Shown here: positions 24,937-38,400 of the stretch, piece after piece
Position numbering within the stretch: the stretch's first letter is position 1
Layout: each line of letters starts with the position of its first letter
Source of the DNA: Ignelater luminosus
Taxonomy: Eukaryota; Arthropoda; Insecta; Coleoptera; Elateridae
Reading direction: 5' to 3'
Assembly: GCA_011009095.1 (NCBI GenBank)
Contig: VTPC01090585.1
Coordinates: forward strand, 62,001 to 126,000
Length of the DNA: 64,000 nt
The notes under the pieces: model-generated
Seen by the model: the letters and a program-made list of their open reading frames with translations, nothing else
The model's database searches: none
Told to the model about the DNA's origin: nothing
Made by a program: the position numbers and the translations under genes

Positions 24937-25086
24937 TATGTGAAGGGTACACGTGAGTAACGATCTAAGTCACAAAATTTTTGTGTATATTTTTCTATGT
25001 AAGTCCTTGCAGAACATAAAACCACTCGAAAATCACATAAAATTGTGAGTTTAGATCATTACTCCTCTGTTGTACCCTTCATATGT
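24937..25086. repeat. Small fold-back repeat
   Basis: Left arm 24937-24980 (GTATGTGAAGGGTAC...GATCTAAGTCAC) and right arm 25038-25086 (GTGAGTTTAGATC...GTACCCTTCATATG) are inverted repeats with a loop of about 57 bases. Confidence 0.65.
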
Positions 25087-25109
25087 ATATCCAATTTGTC
25101 ACAACTTGG

Positions 25110-25335
25110 GATGTTTAGTAAACGTCCAATAACGGGGAGAATTTTGGTTGTGTTTTGTACGTTATTGGAACATTTTTTAGATATGATCTGCACATCCATA
25201 AATATTTTGACAAATTTTGTACCAATATTTTACGTCAATGAACATTTGAACGAATCTTGTGTCAAAAATGAACCTCCAGAGAACATCCGTCACTATATGG
25301 GTGTGTGGTTCATTATCCTATGTGACGTCTCTTTT
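25110..25335 (+). repeat. Diverged dispersed repeat, second copy
   Basis: Resembles 17190-17400 in the same orientation, with shared blocks of ten or so bases. The open frame over it (25045-25356) appears accidental. Confidence 0.4.
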
Positions 25336-26719
25336 TCAGTAATGTTATTACTATAAGTAAACATATTAAAGGTTTTGTTAATGCTAGAGTGCATTTCAAA
25401 ATAATTCTTAGTATTAGTTTTGAGCAGTCCAGATGATGATGAATAAACATGGGGTAATGTACTTGGTACATATTCAAAGTTACATTTTGTTCAAGGCTGC
25501 CAAAACAAAAATAGAGAACTCGAACAAAACGCTGCCCCCTTGATTAGCCGTTCGTGTGCCGTGAATAACCTACATTCGACGGCCCTGATTTTGTTAATTT
25601 GTTTATATTTGTTCATACGTACATCTTTTCTTTATTGTTAGAAAGGTAAAAAATCAATCAATTTATAAATTCACTTCCATAATTCGAAAACGAAGCGTCT
25701 GTCAATACAACAACTTTTTGTTAAATTTTATTGCTTTCTTCAAAATGCAGTATGCCGAATGCGTAACGGACGTGTTTCAATAACTTGACCTGTTTCGAGG
25801 AACCTCATAAAGTCATAATTCATGTTCCTTATTAGTCCTAAACTTTAGTTTTAAATAAACAAACTGAAACGAAAACAACTTTTAATTTAAACCCCTTAAA
25901 ATATCATCTGAATGTAAACGAACATAATTAATTATATTTTTCTAACACTTAAACAAAGAGGATATGTTTTAAAAAGTAAACATAAAGAGGTTTTAGATAC
26001 AGCTTAAACGACTACAAATTCTGAAAATCCAATTTGAATTGAATTGAAACTACATTAATCCTTAATTAATAATTAATCATATCGATGGTTAGCATTAAAA
26101 ATACAAGCAAAAAATAATTGTACAAAAATAGAATTATCTACTAGATATTCTGCATTTCTGATTTCATTTCTTTTAAGTTAAAAACACCCTATACAAATAC
26201 GTAGTATAAAATAATATTTCTTATTTACTGGAGTTTTCAGATACTACTTGTAAGAATTAATTTTTCATACCTTAGAAGTTTGATATTTCTTATAAAAGTT
26301 TTTATAGTTTAAATACTATTTTACAACAAAAATATTTTTGAATTTTGATAATTACCTAATTACTAGAACCTGATTACATTAGTAAAAACAAATAAGATCG
26401 AAACTACTACTTTTCTGACGAGTAATTCTATATCGAATTAATTTAAAGGCGTCGAAGAGAATGTTTATATTATTAAAAATTTAAGCGCCTCGTTATTAAT
26501 GCAATCAAAACAAATAAAAAGAGCAGTGGCGTGGATTATTAACTAATAACCGTAAAATAAATCTTCCAAATCTAAAAGCAGTTGCGTCTTACAGATCATT
26601 ACTGCAAAGTATCCTACAGATAATGGCTTAAATTACAACCAATTCGTAATTAAAAATTACCAACAATGAAAAGCTTGATTTTCAATCAATTTTAAGTATC
26701 TACACCATTGGCGAAATGT

Positions 26720-27100
26720 GTCTTCATATTTCCCGCGTACACGCCCCGCGCAAGTGTAACAAAGACCGACGCCGACTATTCAAAGCATGAAAATCGCACG
26801 AGGCCCGTTTCACACTAGTGCACATTGTATATAACGTTAACAGTAGATCTTTTTACTACTGTACGATCGGTAATTACGTCTGAGGTATTTTTTAAGCTCC
26901 TAGAGACAATTAGGGAACTTTTATCTGATTTGGGGTAGTGAATTACTTTGAACTTTAAAATAAATATTGTAGTGTTTTCATTGCGAAGTTGTGCTAAGTT
27001 GGTGCTTCTTGCGTTGGTACTTATTTACGTTTGCGCGTTAAGTCAGTTCCTCCATTACGTTGCTTGGTGTTGCTGTTAAGCGTTGTTCTTAAATTCGTAA
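26720..27100 (+). promoter_or_regulatory. woc: Probable promoter and 5' leader region of the woc-like gene
   Basis: A GC- and CpG-rich patch (26732-26810, including CCCGCGTACACGCCCCGCGC) stands out from the AT-rich surroundings about 1.1 kb before the ATG. A TCAGTT initiator-like motif lies at about 27043. The leader may be spliced, since a pyrimidine-rich acceptor (TTTTTATATTTAG) precedes 27745. The start site itself cannot be fixed from sequence alone. Confidence 0.4.
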
Positions 27101-27902
27101 ATAAAGTTTTCTAATTTGTAACAGTTTTAACATTGTAAGAAAATAACAGTGAAGCCACCATTGGAATTTAGTTAGTGGAAAGTTCTTTTAGGCGAAGTGA
27201 AGTGCATTATTTTAAGAAGGTTTGAGAATATTTACAGTGTAATAATAGAAAGCAATAAATATTTAAACTAGAATATCATGAAACGCCGGTAGATATGAGG
27301 GAATTATCGTTAATGCGGTGATTCCTGAAAGATATCTTCAATATTCTTAATCAAGTGCAAATTACATTAGCCGGCGCACTTAGTTCTTTATTGAGAAATT
27401 AAAAGTTGGAACTTCAGCTAACCATGTTTTGAAGTGTCTATAAATTGTTAATGTAGTAATTTTAATTAGTAATTTTGTTATATTTTTATATAAAACTTAA
27501 GCATTCTGAAATTAGAGAGTGGGTATTGATTTCCTTATGTTTAAATTTTAAAGGTGCATGTTTAGTAAATATTAAAAAAATCATCATGCACCAAGGATAA
27601 AATTAACAGCAAACTTTTATTTATCTTATTAATTTAAAGATTTCGAGATCTTGCATTAAGTACTGAGATCTTTAAACTTAATACTTGTGTTAGTTTATTT
27701 AAATATTTATACTTAATGTAATTCATGTTTTTTTTTATATTTAGGAATATTTTACCAATGACAAATTTGTTGTAATTTGGAATCTAAGAGTGATGATAAA
27801 TGATTGGGAAATAAGTTGATGATATTACTGCAGGGGTGAGTTGTGAGTAGTGAAACTCAAAACTATATTCTTATTATATGCCCTATAAAACAGTGTTTTA
27901 TA

Positions 27903-29493
27903 ATGGAAGCAACAGAAACTATAGAACATAATAAGGAACCAGTAGAAAGTTCAGAACAGATAGAAGTAACACCACCAAATGAAAATGATAGCAAATTGGA
28001 AGAAAAACTCAGTCCATCACCAGCTCAAATTGAATCAAGTAAAGATAATGAATCTTCAGAAGTAGTTGCAGAGAATAATTCTATATTAGAGACTATGGTA
28101 GAAGATGTTAATAAATCTGATGAATTGTCAATTACTAAAGATACAAATACAGAAGATAATAAAGAAGAAACCAGTATGGGTATGAAAGAAAATGAACAAG
28201 TTGATGCTCAAACGAGTTCTGTAATTACAGAAGATAGTTTTCCATTACAAAATGAATCTACCGATGAAAGTGATAAAATGGATGTTGATAACATTGAAAG
28301 TGAGTCGAAACAGGCGGAAGAAAGTACCTTAGTAGAAGCAGAAAGTACATCTATGGAAGTAGATGATGATGAAATAGAGGAAAATAAAAGTGATAAAGAT
28401 ACCTTTGATGTATTGGAATCGGATAAAACAAAAAGTGATTCTGTAGCTAGTACATCAGCATTAGATAAGACAGATACAACTTTAGAATCAATAATGAATG
28501 AGAGTAATACTTTGACTGATGAAGAAAAAGGTTGTATTGAAAGTACAAAAGAAAACAGTTCGAGTGTTGATGAAAGTGACCTTACTCAAAGTGCGGATAG
28601 TTCTCAAAAAGAACCTGAAAGTACAATTGAAGAACCAAGTATAAACTCTAGTATAGATGAAGAAAAAGGTGAAGCAATAGAATTAAAAGAAAATGAATCG
28701 GAAAAACGTGAATCTAATAATGCTTCACCTACACAAGAATCTGTAATCTGTAATAATGTGGATCAAGAAAGTTCTCAAGATGCAATGGAATGTTTACAAG
28801 ATCCAATAGGAAGTTCCCAAGATCCAAGTGAGAGTTCCAAAGATCCAATTGAGAGTTCCCAAGATCCAATTGAAAGTTCCCAAGATCCAATTGAAAGTTC
28901 CCAAGATCCAGTTGAAAGTTCCCAAGATCCCATAGAGGGTTCCCAAGACCCAATAGAAAGTTTCCAAGATCCTATAGAAACTTCCCAAGACCCAATAGAA
29001 ACTTCTCAAGATCCAATAGAAACTTCCCAAGATGCAATAGAAACGTCTGAAGATCCAATAGAAACTTCCCAAGATCCAATAGAAACTTCCCAAGATCCAA
29101 TAGAAACTCCCCAAGATCCAATAGAAACTTCCCAAGATGCATCAGAAACTCCTCAAGATCCAATGGAAACTTCTCAAGATGCAGTAGATAGTTCTCAAAA
29201 TGTAGCAGAAAGTTCTCAAGATGCAGTAGAAAGTTCTCATGATGCAGTAGAAAGTTTGCATGATGCAACAGAATGTTCTCAAGATGCAATGGAAAGATCT
29301 CAAGAGGTAGCAGAGAATTCTCAAGATAGGATAGAAAATTCTCAGAATGCTATAGAAAACTTGCAAGATATGATAGAAAATTCCCAAGATGGAATTGATA
29401 ATTCGCAAGATAGTGTTAGTGAAAATCCTGTATTTGTACATGTCAACACTGAAAATGAAAAGGGAGATGATAAGAATAGAAATGATGCTCAAG
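27903..29493 (+). CDS. woc: woc exon 1: acidic N-terminus and heptad repeat
   Basis: Residues 1-530. Starts [17 protein letters not shown] and is rich in Glu, Ser, Asp and Thr throughout, with no hydrophobic core, so probably disordered. Ends at CAAG followed by GTAAAT, phase 1. The open frame continuing to 29723 past this donor is intron read-through. Confidence 0.88.
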
Positions 29494-32400
29494 GTAAATT
29501 ATCTTTTAATTCTGTAGTAATAACAGTTATGTTAATTAGCAAATGTATAATACAGAAAATCAGGATGAAGAAGATTTTCAAAATAATCAGCCTCAAGAGG
29601 ATCCAATTGCATCAGACGATTTTGCTCCTGTACAGATGGAAGAAGAAAATGATGAACAAGCTGTTGATGAAGAACAAGGTGCTAGTGAAGAATTATGCAT
29701 TATACCTGATACTGAACGTGTGATATCGCAAGAAGAAAAAGATGCAGCAGCAACTATGGTCCCATTAAGAGATCCCACAGATACAAATAATTCAGATAGT
29801 CTTTCAAAAGATGTAACTGTAGGCGACATTTGTGATTCCACACAAGAAAAATATGTAATTTCAGCCTGTACTGATGAAAATGTAAATGCATGCATGCAAT
29901 GTTGTTTGGTAAGTTGTGTGTGTACTATGTCCAATAATGGTTATTATGGTGTTGGTTTACTAAATATATATAATTATATATAAAATGCATTATTTTTTAT
30001 TAAGATTCTGGTGTATAGTTGAAGATAAATTTATTTCGCAAAATTGAAGGTTATGTCTGCCTAAAATGACTATAAAGAAATGCCATTTGTGCTTTCTAAT
30101 TTCTGTGTTATCAAGCTTTTAAATGATTTGCAAAGCTGTGACTCAAAAAAATATGTCTGTATATAGATTGGTGATATTTACAAACAGCCTAACAATTTGA
30201 AAATTAATGCTGCAAGGTCTTGGTGGGTTTTTAAGACTTTTCTCAACCATATATTTCTCAAATTGCTATCACATGTTAATCTCCAATATTTTCTTAAGAA
30301 AACGTATTTCAACTGAAATCTTTAAAAAATGGTTTTTGACTTATGCTCGCAAAAAGAAAATCGCTAATGTAAAAATTTGAAAATTGATATACGTTATCAG
30401 CCACGGCCACGAGCTGTGTCCAGCACTAGAGCAGGTTATTATTTTTCCAAAAATCAATGTAATTTTTTTTTGGATGCATTTAAAATACAAATATCAGAAC
30501 TTACAGTTTCAATCCTTTCTTATTAATCCAAGATTATTGCACTTTTTTTCACAACTTTAAAAGTAATCATCAGTTTAAAATGTCAAAAAAATAAATTTCT
30601 TTGCATTAATTTTATTTATATTTAATTTTAGGTTATGTTAGTAAATTACATATACAAGGTGATGAAACATTTATAGTTCATACACTAACCTTCAAGTGTG
30701 AGAAATTAACAGATCTATGAAGATAGAGCAAAACAGCTGTAAGACTGGCAGCGAGTAATTACATTAGTAGCTTATTTGTGGATCAGTAGATGAACTCTAA
30801 ATGTTGCAACCTGATACTGTACTACAGAATTAGGCTCACCAATCGGTAAACATAAAATATTTTTTAAATACTAGAACTAATCAAACTACACCAAAATCTT
30901 GATAAAAATGATACATGCTACACTGTGGTTGTATAATTAAGAATCAATTTCTTTGTGAAAACTATTTCTTAAAGAACATTTAGACCTATAAACTAATTTA
31001 AATTTTCTTGCGTCTTTTAACATCTGCAGAATTATGATGTCAAACTTTTTTTTTTCATCTTTTGGAACTCATTGTATATATTTCAGTGCTTTTATAATAC
31101 TTCACCGATTAACCCTTGCTAACTTGATCGTGTATTGATATAGAATTGGGTATGGCGTACTGATTATGATTAGCTACTGCACAGACTTATTAAAAATTAT
31201 ATACGATCTAACAGATTCGGTATGAATTATCTTTGTTCTTTCTGAAGCATTTACTATAGGCGCTAAGCGAAATCCCATAAGTACTGCATACATTTGTCTA
31301 AACAATATGTTAATAATTGGTGTACTGAACAAGTACCATCCACAAATTGTCTGTTGGTTTGTTTTTGCACATACTGTCTTTTTACTGGGCAACTAGTCGA
31401 GGATTTTATCAGCACTTATGGGATTTTTTCTCCCTGTGGCTATAGGTCTCATTTGATTCAAATCTATATCGTCTTAAAGAGTATCGAAATTGCTGTTAAA
31501 TGAGCCACTATAAAAAAAAAAGAAAGTTGAATGACATCATGATTCTTCTTGTTACTCACTCAGGGTCATATTATCTGATAAGCTGACTAGGCTAAAATCT
31601 TAGAGCGCCATGCTGGGTCCAATCGCTAAACTATTTACGCACAACATAGAGCAGAGGCACCAAATTAATCAAAGGCATTCAATTGTCTTAATCTAGTCCT
31701 GTTGATACTTATAAAAGATGCAGATAAATTTAAATTAATATAAAGATTCAAGAGTTTTTCTTTTAAATGAATAATTATCAACAAACATTCTGAATTTTAC
31801 AACTACTGTATTTTGAGAATATAATTACTAGTGTTTGGATATTAGGTCGAATTTTAAGTGATAAACTTAATTATAAAAGACAGTAACATATGCAAAATTT
31901 TGGTTTTTATTCCAGGAGAGAATCTTGCTTTGAACTGAAATTAAACATCAAAATTTGGCATTTGTCTCGATTCTTTATATCAAAAAGCTTCTTATTACCT
32001 AGATTTTGACCTAATATCGGAACGCTAATAATTAGTGATGGTGTTTTTTTTTGTTTCAATGGAATCTGTACTTGCATCATGGTCACAAATCAATGATTGA
32101 TATAAATAGTATCTCACAGATAAAAATAAATCTAATTTGGCAATTTTACATTATTCAGATGTACAGGGTGTCCCAGAAATTGATATCAATTTCTTTAAAT
32201 TCTTTGTTTAAAAATACAGTGGTGCTTTTTTCAAGAAATAAATAGTTTTTGAGATTGAAATGAGATTTTCTGATTGGTTGTTATTATTACTATTTTTCAG
32301 ATTAGGAAATATCATGATATTTACAATAAATATCAAAATATTTGATATTCACGATATGTATTGGTATCTGATATTTATAACAAAGCCTTGAAATCATGTA

Positions 32401-35400
32401 AATAAAAACATTTTATCACTATAATTACTAAATAAATATAAATGAAGATAAAAAAAAATCTTATGAGAACTTCGATGGCTTTGATAGTTACGCATCCGAC
32501 TATCAACTTGATGGTCATGGGTTTGATCCTCAGTCAGGATCCTGAGATTTTTCACATGAAAAGACTATAAAAGTATACTATCCTTAGGGAGGGGTTTAAA
32601 GCAGTGAGTTCCATGTCGTTAAAATGAGTTGCATGGTAAATATTTCCAGATTCGGCTGATAGGTGGTGAAATGACTATAGTATTTAAAGACATGAAGTCC
32701 AAGAGAATCGTGATCTGAAGCTTCAACCATAAAATACAGAACAAAAAAACATGATTGATTTTTGAACTTTTTCTGATCAATAAAGAGTAGACAATTCATG
32801 TATCAATTGCTACTTTTATACACATTCTTTCTTTTAAAATGTTAATAATTTAATACAAACACCTAGAGTTTTAATCTCAAGTATTCATTAAATATTAACT
32901 AGATTTGGTGATGGCGATGGCGATGTAATACATATAGAAAAATCAGTTCTCATGTGAGATTCGAACTTACATCTGTGATAATCTGTATCACTGCTTTTCT
33001 AATTAAGCCAGCCAACATTACTATGCATTTGGTGGAGTCTGACATTTGGGCGTGGGCCGATTGAGCGCGAAATATTTTTTTTATTTTATTTTATTTTATT
33101 TTGAGGTTAGTTAATAATCCTGGGTCTAACTTACTAACCTTTTGAATCGCTGAATGAAATTCAAGATTTGTTAAATTGGTTTGAGGTAAATTTAATTTCA
33201 TTATTCAGTGAAAAGAGATTTAAATTTTTACATGTACGTATAACATTTCAGAATATTTTATTTACTATCGGATAATTACATAAGTCAATTAAATTGTGAC
33301 GGAAACTGTAGGAAACAATAGTTGAAAATTTACAAATAGGCTTAGATATACTCAGAAAGGGAATTAAATATTTTTTTGTTTTTTATTCAAATGACTGCGC
33401 CCAAACGTCCTGGCTCCCATTTGTAGGCATTTCTACAGTTTGAGAGTAAATTAATAGACGTGTACCTGGTTGTAATGTGAATCCTGCAGGGGTAGGCTTG
33501 TTGCAATGAAAAATGATATAATTCATATTTGTCGCTACAACACCGGAGATAAATGCAAAAAAGCAAATATGACTTAGTAGACCACAGACTGAAGTTGGTG
33601 AATGGCAAGATAATTGTAAAGTTGCAAATATATACAGTGCAAACAACAAGTATTAGACAAATCTTTTTTTACAAAATTCTAGAAAATATCCTCCTATTTA
33701 ACACTATATAGGGTGTAATCAAAATAGTTAGAAAAAAATTTAATAGGTAATAGCTGATGCTGAGAAATGTCCATTGACATTTTTAATTTAAACGGAGCCC
33801 CTTTTTGAAAAAAGGGTGGGTTTCCACATTTTGAGAACGGCTGGTATATACCCCATAAAGATTAAAATTTGTTGAAGTTTGTTTCTTTGTTAAAGTTACA
33901 AGAATTCCAGTTCAACGTTTCGAGTACAGAACTAATCTATCCTATTTACCACATTTCATTAAAGATGGTCAAATAATTAATTATTGTTAATTTAAAGCAA
34001 AGAAAAGAGAATCATCCAATCGAAAGACCTTCAGAAAGGTGTAAGGCGTCAATATTTGATCCTCTTGAATATTAGGATAATGGTCTTCATTGTTTTTTAA
34101 TGTGTTATCTATTCGCTTAGGGGGATAAACCACCGTTACAACAAAACAAACACCAGTAAATTATAAAAATATTCTCACATTTAAGAAAGATCTGTTAAAT
34201 TATTACCTTGACCTTCTTCAGTTATGCATAAACGACATACACAAAAAATACTAAAACACCCCGATAATTAATAAAGGTTGAACATCAGATAAATAAAGAA
34301 GAACAATGATAATAAGAAAAATCACGCACAGAGCACAAGAGACCCTTTAGGATTAGAAAACTAAAGTGTTGTAAAGGCTTCTCTTTTATGTTGATACAGA
34401 TGGATAGCAAACAACGTCAACATAACTCTCTCAATCTAACCCAATCTCTTGCGATTTTTTTCTTATTACTTTGTTTTAAATAGAAACATTTTGTATTTCA
34501 GAAACTCTCAAACAAAAGGGGTATTTTTCTAGGAAATAAGGGGAGGTTTCTTAAAAAAATATTTTTGTCTTGATGTTAAATTTTTTCTAACTATTTCAAT
34601 TTCACCCTATATATAGCTTGTTGGAGTTGTAATAATAAATAAAGGACCTAGGAGCTACAGTCTCTTGCACTTTTTATAAAACAAACAGTTATGTACAATG
34701 TGTCTCAAATTGGCGGCTCATCATTGGGATCCTAAAAACCATAAGAGGTATGAAGTCGGTTAAATTAGAAAAAAAGCTGCCTATTTTGGAGATCAATTTA
34801 CTGATGTTTTTGCTTTTTCAAAAAACTTCAAGCTTACTTGATGTTCTTTAAAAACGAAAATATCCGATTTTCTTATGCAACAATTGCTAAAACAAAAGAA
34901 AGATGCTTTTAAGATCCTTTCCTGAGCGTTAATTAACAAATAGCATCAAATTAGCAACTAACTAGTATTTTTAATGCCTAGTAAAGTATCTTAAGAGCAT
35001 TTTTTTGTTTTAACAATTGTTGCATAACAAATGCAATTTATTTTATAAAAACCAATGATTTTTATAATGTTGAATGTCTTGGCACACTATGTGAAAATGG
35101 TTTTCACTTCATAACTTGGCAAAACAAAAGAATAACTATGTTAAACCTTGCATCACTGAAAAGCATTTAAACGTGCTATTTAACAATATGAAAACCAAGT
35201 AGGCATTCCATTTAAAAAAATTTGCGTTTATGTTCTACTACTGAAACAAAACAAGACATTCGTGAAAATGATTTTTTTTGTGTTTGAGCGTACATTCTCT
35301 AAAACCCTTTCTTTGCTGTTCTTTTTGTATCTTGGCTCGTTTCTGAGATATTCCACTTTAAAGGATATATTAGTGAAAATATCTAGTAAGTCGTGAACTT

Positions 35401-38400
35401 CTTTGAAAAAAACAAAAACATCAGTAAATTGGTCTCCAAAGTAGGCAACCTTTTTCTGATTGAACTGATTCCATATCTCTTACGGTTTCTGAGATCCCAA
35501 TGGTGAACCTTGAATATGGAACACACTGCATATCATGATATATATCAACTGACATATCACTCAACCCTGCTTGTAATGCTACACTTTTCTGTTTTGCAAT
35601 GAATCGAGATTACAAAACATTAAAATGTTAATGTTCTGTTCAATCTTGATAATGTCACTTTTTGTCGAACACTCCATAATAATTGGCAGAAATAATCTTA
35701 CATCTCCCTGCATGCTACTGAGCATATTGTTTAATTTATCTCAAAGCTAAGATGTTTCAAAAAACACTAATTCTCATGTTTTTAAGATATCTAGACCTTG
35801 ACTGTTATTGTTGGGACACATCCTATAAGATAAAAATTTGCATTTTAGTTTGAAGTAACATTAGAAACAAATTAAATTCAATAATAACTTCTTCTTAAGA
35901 ATCATATTCAATTATTTTGGTAGATGTCCAGACCATTGGTTGTAACTTATAATAATTATATGATGTTAATTTGCTCTGAAAGTTTTAAATATCTGGAGAA
36001 ACGAGCATCTTATGAAAAAAATGTTCGAAATAAAAAATTAATATTTTCGCGGAGGAAATCCATAAGTGCTAAAATTAGCCCTCTCTCCTCACCATTATGG
36101 GCGGGGGCGGAGGGTAACTTTGAAATCTTAAAATGGAACTCCCATTTTTTATTGCAGATTCGGATAGTACGTCAAAAAATATTATACTTTTATTGGAAAC
36201 ATTTTTCTCGATTCATTGTAGATAGCGCTGTAATCAACATTTAATTTTTCGATTTCTTCAATTAAATTCATTTTGTTTAACAAAAATTTCAAGTGTTTAG
36301 AACAAAAAAGTAATATTTTTTATTGCAAAATCGATTGTATTGGTTCTCAATTGAAGAAATTCAAAAAATTTAATTTCGTCGATTACAGCGCCATCTATAA
36401 TGAATCGAAAAAAATGTTTCCAATAAAAGTTTCATATTTTTTGACATACTATCCGAATCTGCAATAAAAAGTGGGGGTTCCCTTTTAAGATTTCAAAGTT
36501 ACCCCCCTTGCCCCACCCATGAGGGGGTGGAGAGGGAACTAATTTTAGCACTCATAAATTTCCTCCGCGAAAATATTAACTTCTTATTTCGAAGATTTTT
36601 TTCGTAGAATGCTTGTTTTCCAGATATTTTCAAATTCCAGGTTAAAAAAATCACCCTGTATAAATATCTTAAAACTAGTAGCAGCTACCGTGTTGTTTTC
36701 AAGGTCTGCAAATTACTAATTATTGAATTGATATATAAATTTTATTCAAAACTGAACCAAATTTGTGCACAAGTTAAAACCTAACCATTTGAAAAATACT
36801 GAACACTACAGCTTATTTACTAAGGTTGTATTTAAATAACTTTTTTTTTTATTCTATTCATTAAAATATTTCACATGCCTTAGTGAAATTTATTTTGTTT
36901 GCTTTCGTAAAATGACTCATCAATTTTACTTCTAATAAGGAAAGTTAATTGAAAAAAAAAGTAATTTGCTTTATAACGGGAATTCAAATTGAAAAAAATA
37001 TTTTGGTGGATAATTTAGAATGTGTGATGGAAGCTGTTGATATTTTGATTTTATTTTGTAGCAACTATTTGAATTTTTGGTTACATATAAATTACGTTAA
37101 TTGCAAAAAATGTTATAAATATGACACTCATTCATTGCACATTCTTAAGATATGGAGTTTTGAATATTTGTGCTAGAAAATTATTTGTTAAATAGAAACC
37201 ATAGATGTAGTAGTATTTATCTTACTGTTACTAGTGTATTGTTGCTCGAGAGCAGTATCATTTCGTGTCCAAAATTCTCAGTCTTTTAATTTGATCCGCT
37301 ATGTATGTATTTAGGGTTGCTTGCATATTTGGCACATTAATTCATGAAATTGAAGGCTTTGGACATACTAGGATAGTTTTGCTCTTAAGTGACAGTATAA
37401 AATTCTAGTTTCTTTGGAGACAAATCTCAATCATTGATTACTATAAATATGGTTTCTATTAGTAAATATCTGTTTGTCTTTTATCAAAATTAAATAAGTG
37501 TGACTTTATATCATGTTATTTAATTTATTTAAATAAAAAAAAGGAAATTGAAAAAATATTCTAATATCTATCTTTTTATTTATTTTTCTTTTTTCAATTT
37601 GGTCATTGACCACTAGGGTCATGTGACCATGTGAATTTGATCCCAAATCTGAAAAATTTCTTCTTAATTTCAAGCTCAAACTTGCAACGGCCTAGTATGT
37701 ACACCTTCGTTCTGTTTGTGCCATTTACATTATGCAAAGTGTATGAGTAGCAGATGTCATATCATTACATTTTATGAGTTGATTTTGACATTTATTGACT
37801 GCAGTTGTCATTCTTATTAATGCAGAGTATAAAAGTAAATTAGTTCTGTATTTAAGAATATACAAAATGTTTCAAGACAGATCTATGCGCTACTAGTTTC
37901 TAATTGAAGTAAATGTCTTTCAACTCTCTTCTTTTGTACAGTTTGACAATTTTGAATCCTAACATAATGCCCTGCTACTCATTATTTACCATGGACTTTA
38001 TTAATATACATGATGCCTTACTTAAGGCGAGTTTATTCATAGCTCTGTTATTTATAAAGCTAGACAAAAATTCAAGAAGCATTGTTTTCTGCACTAGATT
38101 TTCTATTAACGAATTTTGTTTTTCCATATACATATGATAAAATGACACTTTTATCTTAAATATAATGATACTGATATTTTCACATATTTGGATTCCCCAT
38201 TAAATCTGCATTTCATTGATAAATAGGGTTGTAATATTTTATCCTTTAGCATTTGTTGTCAAAAAACTAGAAACCTTTCAATTTGCAGGTTTTGCATTAG
38301 CAGGCTGTGACTCACGAACTGTTTTAAGCTACAGTAGTTTTTTTTGCACATGTATGACCATAAGTGGCTGTCAGAGTGTACCCTGTATATTTTTTATCCA

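Noticed and set aside
27843..27902. Upstream extension of the woc frame from GTG
   Set aside because: Initiation at GTG is not expected here and ATG at 27903 is the first in-frame ATG; the extension overlaps likely leader sequence.
28729..29492. Four antisense frames of 74-116 codons over the heptad array
   Set aside because: They exist because the 21-base unit contains no stop in those frames; they encode monotonous Leu/Trp/Tyr-rich repeats with no independent support.
29543..29555. ATG at 29543 as a start of a separate gene
   Set aside because: It lies in the intron just before the exon 2 acceptor; the frame is the continuation of woc.
29494..29723. Tail of the first woc frame beyond 29493
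   Set aside because: A perfect phase-1 GTAAAT donor and AATACAG acceptor remove 62 bases and join to the conserved frame; the tail is intron plus shifted exon 2.
32473..32545. Genuine tRNA gene
   Set aside because: A and B boxes are present but no paired acceptor stem or anticodon arm could be drawn; a SINE head fits better.
35924..36467. Two plus-strand frames in the long hairpin
   Set aside because: They coincide with the inverted arms and carry no motif.
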